Assembly (NCBI RefSeq): GCF_039645565.1
Contig: NZ_CP147914.1
Location: 2,229,573-2,293,572, forward strand
Source of the DNA: Sulfurimonas sp. HSL1-2
Lineage (GTDB): Bacteria; Campylobacterota; Campylobacteria; Campylobacterales; Sulfurimonadaceae
Direction of reading: 5' to 3'
Length of the DNA stretch: 64,000 bases
The notes under the pieces were generated by a model. It was given only the letters and a program-made list of their open reading frames with translations, was not told where the DNA came from and searched no databases. Made by a program: the position numbers and the translations under genes. Shown here in pieces: positions 61,458 to 64,000 of this stretch (position 1 is its first letter; each line of letters opens with the position of its first letter).

Positions 61458-62225
61458 TTATGCTTCCTCTGTCGTTGTTTCTTCTGCTGCGGCTTCTACA
61501 GTTTCCGCCGCTTCAACTTCTTCGCCTTCCGCTTCCGCGTTGTCGGCGATCATCGCTTTACCTTCGTTGACTGCTGCCGCCATCTCTTTACAGAAAAGCT
61601 GGATAGAGCGGATTGCGTCATCGTTACCCGGGATCGGGAAGTCGATCAGGTCCGGATCACAGTTTGTATCGAGCGGTGCAACAACCGGAATACCGAGGTT
61701 GCGTGCTTCTTTAACGGCGATGTGCTCTTTGACGGCGTCAACGACGAACATCATGTCCGGCAGTTTTTTCATATCGCGGATACCGCCGAGGTAGGACTCG
61801 AGCTTCTCTTTCGTACGTGCCATCATCAGCGCTTCTTTCTTGGTCAGAAGGTTGATCTGGCCGCTCTCTTGCATCTGCTCGATGACTTCAAGCTTGCGCA
61901 GAGACTTCTGGATCGTCGGGAAGTTCGTCAGCATACCACCCAGCCAGCGGTTGTCAACATACGGCATGCCGCAGCTCTCAGCCGCTTCTTTGATGGCAAC
62001 GCGTGCCTGCTTTTTCGTACCGACGAACATGACAGTTTTGCCTTCGGCAGCAGCATCAACGACGATCTGATACGTGTTGCGGAAGTAGCGAAGCGTCTTC
62101 TGCAGGTCGATGATGTAAATGTTCTTGCGGACACCGAAGATGTATTTTTTCATTTTCGGGTTCCAGCGGCGTGTCTGGTGACCGAAGTGGACACCGCACT
62201 CGAGAAGGTCTTTCATAGTTACCAT
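61458..62225 (-). CDS. rpsB: 30S ribosomal protein S2
   Basis: S2 binds the head of the small ribosomal subunit, and helps recruit S1 where that is present. The product is about 255 residues: [22 protein letters not shown] opens the conserved part, and [17 protein letters not shown] (about 63-79), [13 protein letters not shown] and [21 protein letters not shown] follow. The C-terminal 30 residues are an acidic Glu/Ala-rich tail. ATG 62225 is chosen because AAAGGA lies 8 nt upstream; an open frame of 12 codons before it is probably not translated. Two stem-loops lie in its leader. Confidence 0.96.
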   Translation of the reverse strand: MVTMKDLLECGVHFGHQTRRWNPKMKKYIFGVRKNIYIIDLQKTLRYFRNTYQIVVDAAAEGKTVMFVGTKKQARVAIKEAAESCGMPYVDNRWLGGMLTNFPTIQKSLRKLEVIEQMQESGQINLLTKKEALMMARTKEKLESYLGGIRDMKKLPDMMFVVDAVKEHIAVKEARNLGIPVVAPLDTNCDPDLIDFPIPGNDDAIRSIQLFCKEMAAAVNEGKAMIADNAEAEGEEVEAAETVEAAAEETTTEEA

Positions 62226-62245
62226 AATAATGGTCCTTTCAGCAT

Positions 62246-62334
62246 CGTGCCCCGGAGGCACGATTAAATGTTAAAAATACCGGTTCGCTTCAATGCCCCC
62301 GGCAGTCCTCTTCTATTTTTTCAGACGAGGCTGC
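62246..62334 (-). promoter_or_regulatory. Structured rpsB leader (two stem-loops)
   Basis: On the minus strand the rpsB leader contains GCAG-CCTC...GAGG-CTGC (62302-62334) and, close to the ribosome site, the perfect stem CGTGCCTCCGGGGCACG (62246-62262). ACCGGT also occurs twice, on both sides of the first stem. S2 represses its own operon through the leader in other bacteria, so an autoregulatory role is plausible here. Confidence 0.5.
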
Positions 62335-62601
62335 ACCGGTTTTTGGGTTTGGCACCTGAGATCTTGTTCTCCGACGGTATAGTCAAAACGCATGGAGAAA
62401 ATCGCGGAATTTTATCTTATAAAGACTTAAGTAATAGTTAAGCATATAGATTGCCATCTCCTGCCGTTTCGCCCCTGTTAATTTCAATTGCGCTTTATAT
62501 TTATTCTGGTAGGCTGTGTAATACTATTGTGATTAATTCGTTTTTCTTATGTTAAGGATTAGATGTCCGGAAAAACGATACACATGTTCAAGGAGATAAT
62601 A
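62335..62601. other. Intergenic region between rpsB and the DUF3373 gene
   Basis: About 265 bp of mostly AT-rich sequence with no gene. It must hold divergent promoters for rpsB (minus) and the DUF3373 gene (plus). On the minus strand TATAAGATAAAAT near 62415-62427 is a possible -10 region. The plus-strand leader ends with the strong ribosome site AAGGAG at 62590-62595. Confidence 0.5.
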
Positions 62602-64000
62602 ATGAAAACACCGTTGATCCTTTCCGTTGCCGCTGCGGCGATACTGAGCGTCGGCCTCCAGGCCGATGAAACCACCGACCGTATGGAGGCGATGGAAGCC
62701 CAGATCGAGGCGCTGCAGGCAGAGCTATCCGCCATGAAAGATGCCAAAACCGATAAAGCGGCAGTGGCTGAAGATGATGAAGCGGCAGAGGCTGAAGATG
62801 ATGAAGAGGGCAGCGAAGAGGAAGGCGATGCGACCGATGAGCGTCTGACCGACCTTGAGGAGCAGGTCAGCGCGATCAACAAAAACACCTCGGGTAGCCA
62901 CCTCAAATTCGGCGTTGACTTCCGTACGGCCGTCGACAACCTGAACTACAAAATGGCCGGAAAGGCCTACAACCCGGACACGATGTCCTTCGACGGCGAC
63001 GACACCCAGAGCAACGACGCCTTCCTGACCAACCGCCTCTGGCTCAACATGGAGTGGCTGGCAACGGAGAATATGAGCTTTACCGGTCAGCTCGCCTACA
63101 ACAAAGCCTACGGCTACCGTAGCGGTTTTGCCGGCGGCTACCCTGGTTTCGAGACCTTTGACTGGATCACGAACGAGAATGCCTATGACGATGTCGTTCG
63201 CGTCCGTTCCGCCTACTTCTTCTACCGCAACGACACCTTTCTCGGTGCGAGCATTCCCTGGACCTTCAGCATCGGTCGCCGCCCCTCCACGAACGGCCAC
63301 CTCATCAACCTGCGCGACGATGAGCGCCCTGCGTCACCGATGGGCCACAACATCAACGTCGAATTTGACGGCATGAGTTCCAAGTTCAGCTTTGAAGATC
63401 TCACCGGCATCGACGGGATGTACATCAAGTTCTGCGCCGGTCGCGGCGGCACGAATGCCAATGCGAAGTTCTTCACGGTGAGCATGGAGAACAACAATAC
63501 GCTCGGTACGGCGGCACCCTATGCCAAGAATGACGCCGACCTTCCGGATATCGACCTGGGCGGCCTGATCTTCGTCCCCTACGATGACGGTCAATACAGC
63601 CTCGGCACGCAGTACTACTATGCCACGCACCTCATCGACGCTTCCGTCACCCCGACTCCGGGCGGGTACGTCTTTAACGGGATGGAAGACGTCGGGAGCA
63701 TGCACGCCGTCACGGCGAACTTCATGATCAACGGTATCGGCAACGGCTGGAGCGACTTCCTCGACGATACGGTCTTCTTCGCCAGCGGTGCGATGAGCAT
63801 CACCGACCCCAAAGAGAACGGCCAGGGCATGCTGGGCTCCACCGACAGCAAAACCGGTTCTTCCTACTGGGTCGGTCTGCAGATCCCGACGCTGTTCACC
63901 GATATGGGACGCATCGGGTTCGAATACAACCACGGCGACAAGTACTGGCGCTCCATTACCTATGCCGAGGACACGAACATCGGTTCCAAAGTCGCCGCAC
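62602..64000 (+). CDS. DUF3373-type outer-membrane protein, 3' end outside window
   Basis: At least 466 residues; no stop is reached before the window ends. A signal peptide (about 1-20, ending VGLQA) is followed by a coiled coil (TTDRMEAMEAQIEALQAELSAM), a run rich in Glu/Asp/Ala (about 50-75) and a second short coil (DERLTDLEEQVSAIN). The rest is a beta-barrel-like domain with alternating aromatic residues: GVDFRTAVDN, FLTNRLWLNMEWLATENMSF, FSIGRRPSTNGH and SLGTQYYYATHLI. The layout and GRRPST-type motif match DUF3373 proteins, common in Campylobacterota. A porin role is inferred. AAGGAG stands 6 nt before the ATG. Confidence 0.85.
   Translation, partial: MKTPLILSVAAAAILSVGLQADETTDRMEAMEAQIEALQAELSAMKDAKTDKAAVAEDDEAAEAEDDEEGSEEEGDATDERLTDLEEQVSAINKNTSGSHLKFGVDFRTAVDNLNYKMAGKAYNPDTMSFDGDDTQSNDAFLTNRLWLNMEWLATENMSFTGQLAYNKAYGYRSGFAGGYPGFETFDWITNENAYDDVVRVRSAYFFYRNDTFLGASIPWTFSIGRRPSTNGHLINLRDDERPASPMGHNINVEFDGMSSKFSFEDLTGIDGMYIKFCAGRGGTNANAKFFTVSMENNNTLGTAAPYAKNDADLPDIDLGGLIFVPYDDGQYSLGTQYYYATHLIDASVTPTPGGYVFNGMEDVGSMHAVTANFMINGIGNGWSDFLDDTVFFASGAMSITDPKENGQGMLGSTDSKTGSSYWVGLQIPTLFTDMGRIGFEYNHGDKYWRSITYAEDTNIGSKVAA
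62758..62805 (+). repeat. Two tandem copies of a 24-bp unit in the DUF3373 gene
   Basis: GCGGCAGTGGCTGAAGATGATGAA is repeated immediately with one change (T to A), adding one copy of the eight residues AAxAEDDE to the acidic linker after the coiled coil. The unit is in frame, so copy number could vary by slippage without breaking the gene. Confidence 0.85.

Overview
The window looks like part of a chromosome of a Campylobacterota (Epsilonproteobacteria) species, probably a sulfur-oxidising relative of Sulfurimonas/Sulfuricurvum. The main evidence is gene order. The run rpsB, tsf, ABC ATPase, acidic protein, gmk, tatA, argS at 55.8-62.2 kb matches my memory of the Campylobacter jejuni arrangement, except that fliR is missing. 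A DUF3373-type outer-membrane protein and a PglK-like ABC flippase fit the same group. Housekeeping genes are fairly GC-rich; parts of the polysaccharide cluster (about 23-26 kb and 31-42 kb) are visibly AT-rich, which suggests acquired cassettes.

Layout. 1-5.3 kb: the start of an unidentified protein, two divergent FadL-type outer-membrane transporters, and a large VolA-like surface lipase lipoprotein directly behind the second FadL, together a lipid-scavenging module. 5.5-12.3 kb: endonuclease IV, two lipoproteins (one NlpC/P60), an aldo/keto reductase, a stand-alone DUF234 protein, an AguB-like amidase, a ComEA-like protein and an unknown cytoplasmic protein. Two copies of a ~312-bp nested palindrome lie here; a third lies at 55.5 kb.

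12.3-54 kb: a surface-polysaccharide cluster, nearly all on the minus strand with many 1-8 bp gene overlaps. It holds sugar-nucleotide genes (manB, wecB, rmlA-D, WbpO/WbpP-like, galE), a WecA-like initiating transferase, many glycosyltransferases, a Gtr trio (GtrA, GtrB, GT-C), an EpsG-like polymerase, a PglK-like flippase, two acyltransferases, an AsnB-like amidotransferase and three sulfotransferase-family proteins. The upstream end of the same strand encodes sulfate activation and PAP recycling: cysD, cysN, an SLC13 permease, cysC and cysQ. No cysH or sulfite reductase is present. The simplest reading is that PAPS made here feeds the three sulfotransferases to build a sulfated surface glycan. 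A HAD phosphatase beside a possible UbiA-like membrane protein may form a second lipid-linked sugar branch. Two decayed genes (a capsular-synthesis paralogue and an rmlB C-terminal scrap) show past recombination.

54.2-64 kb: tRNA-Arg(CCT), two small exported proteins, a DUF167 protein, palindrome copy 3, then the translation block (argS, tatA, gmk, acidic protein, lolD-like, tsf, rpsB), and finally a DUF3373 porin-like protein cut by the window end. Three isolated plus-strand genes have TATAAT ending only 5-7 nt before their start codons and are leaderless-mRNA candidates.
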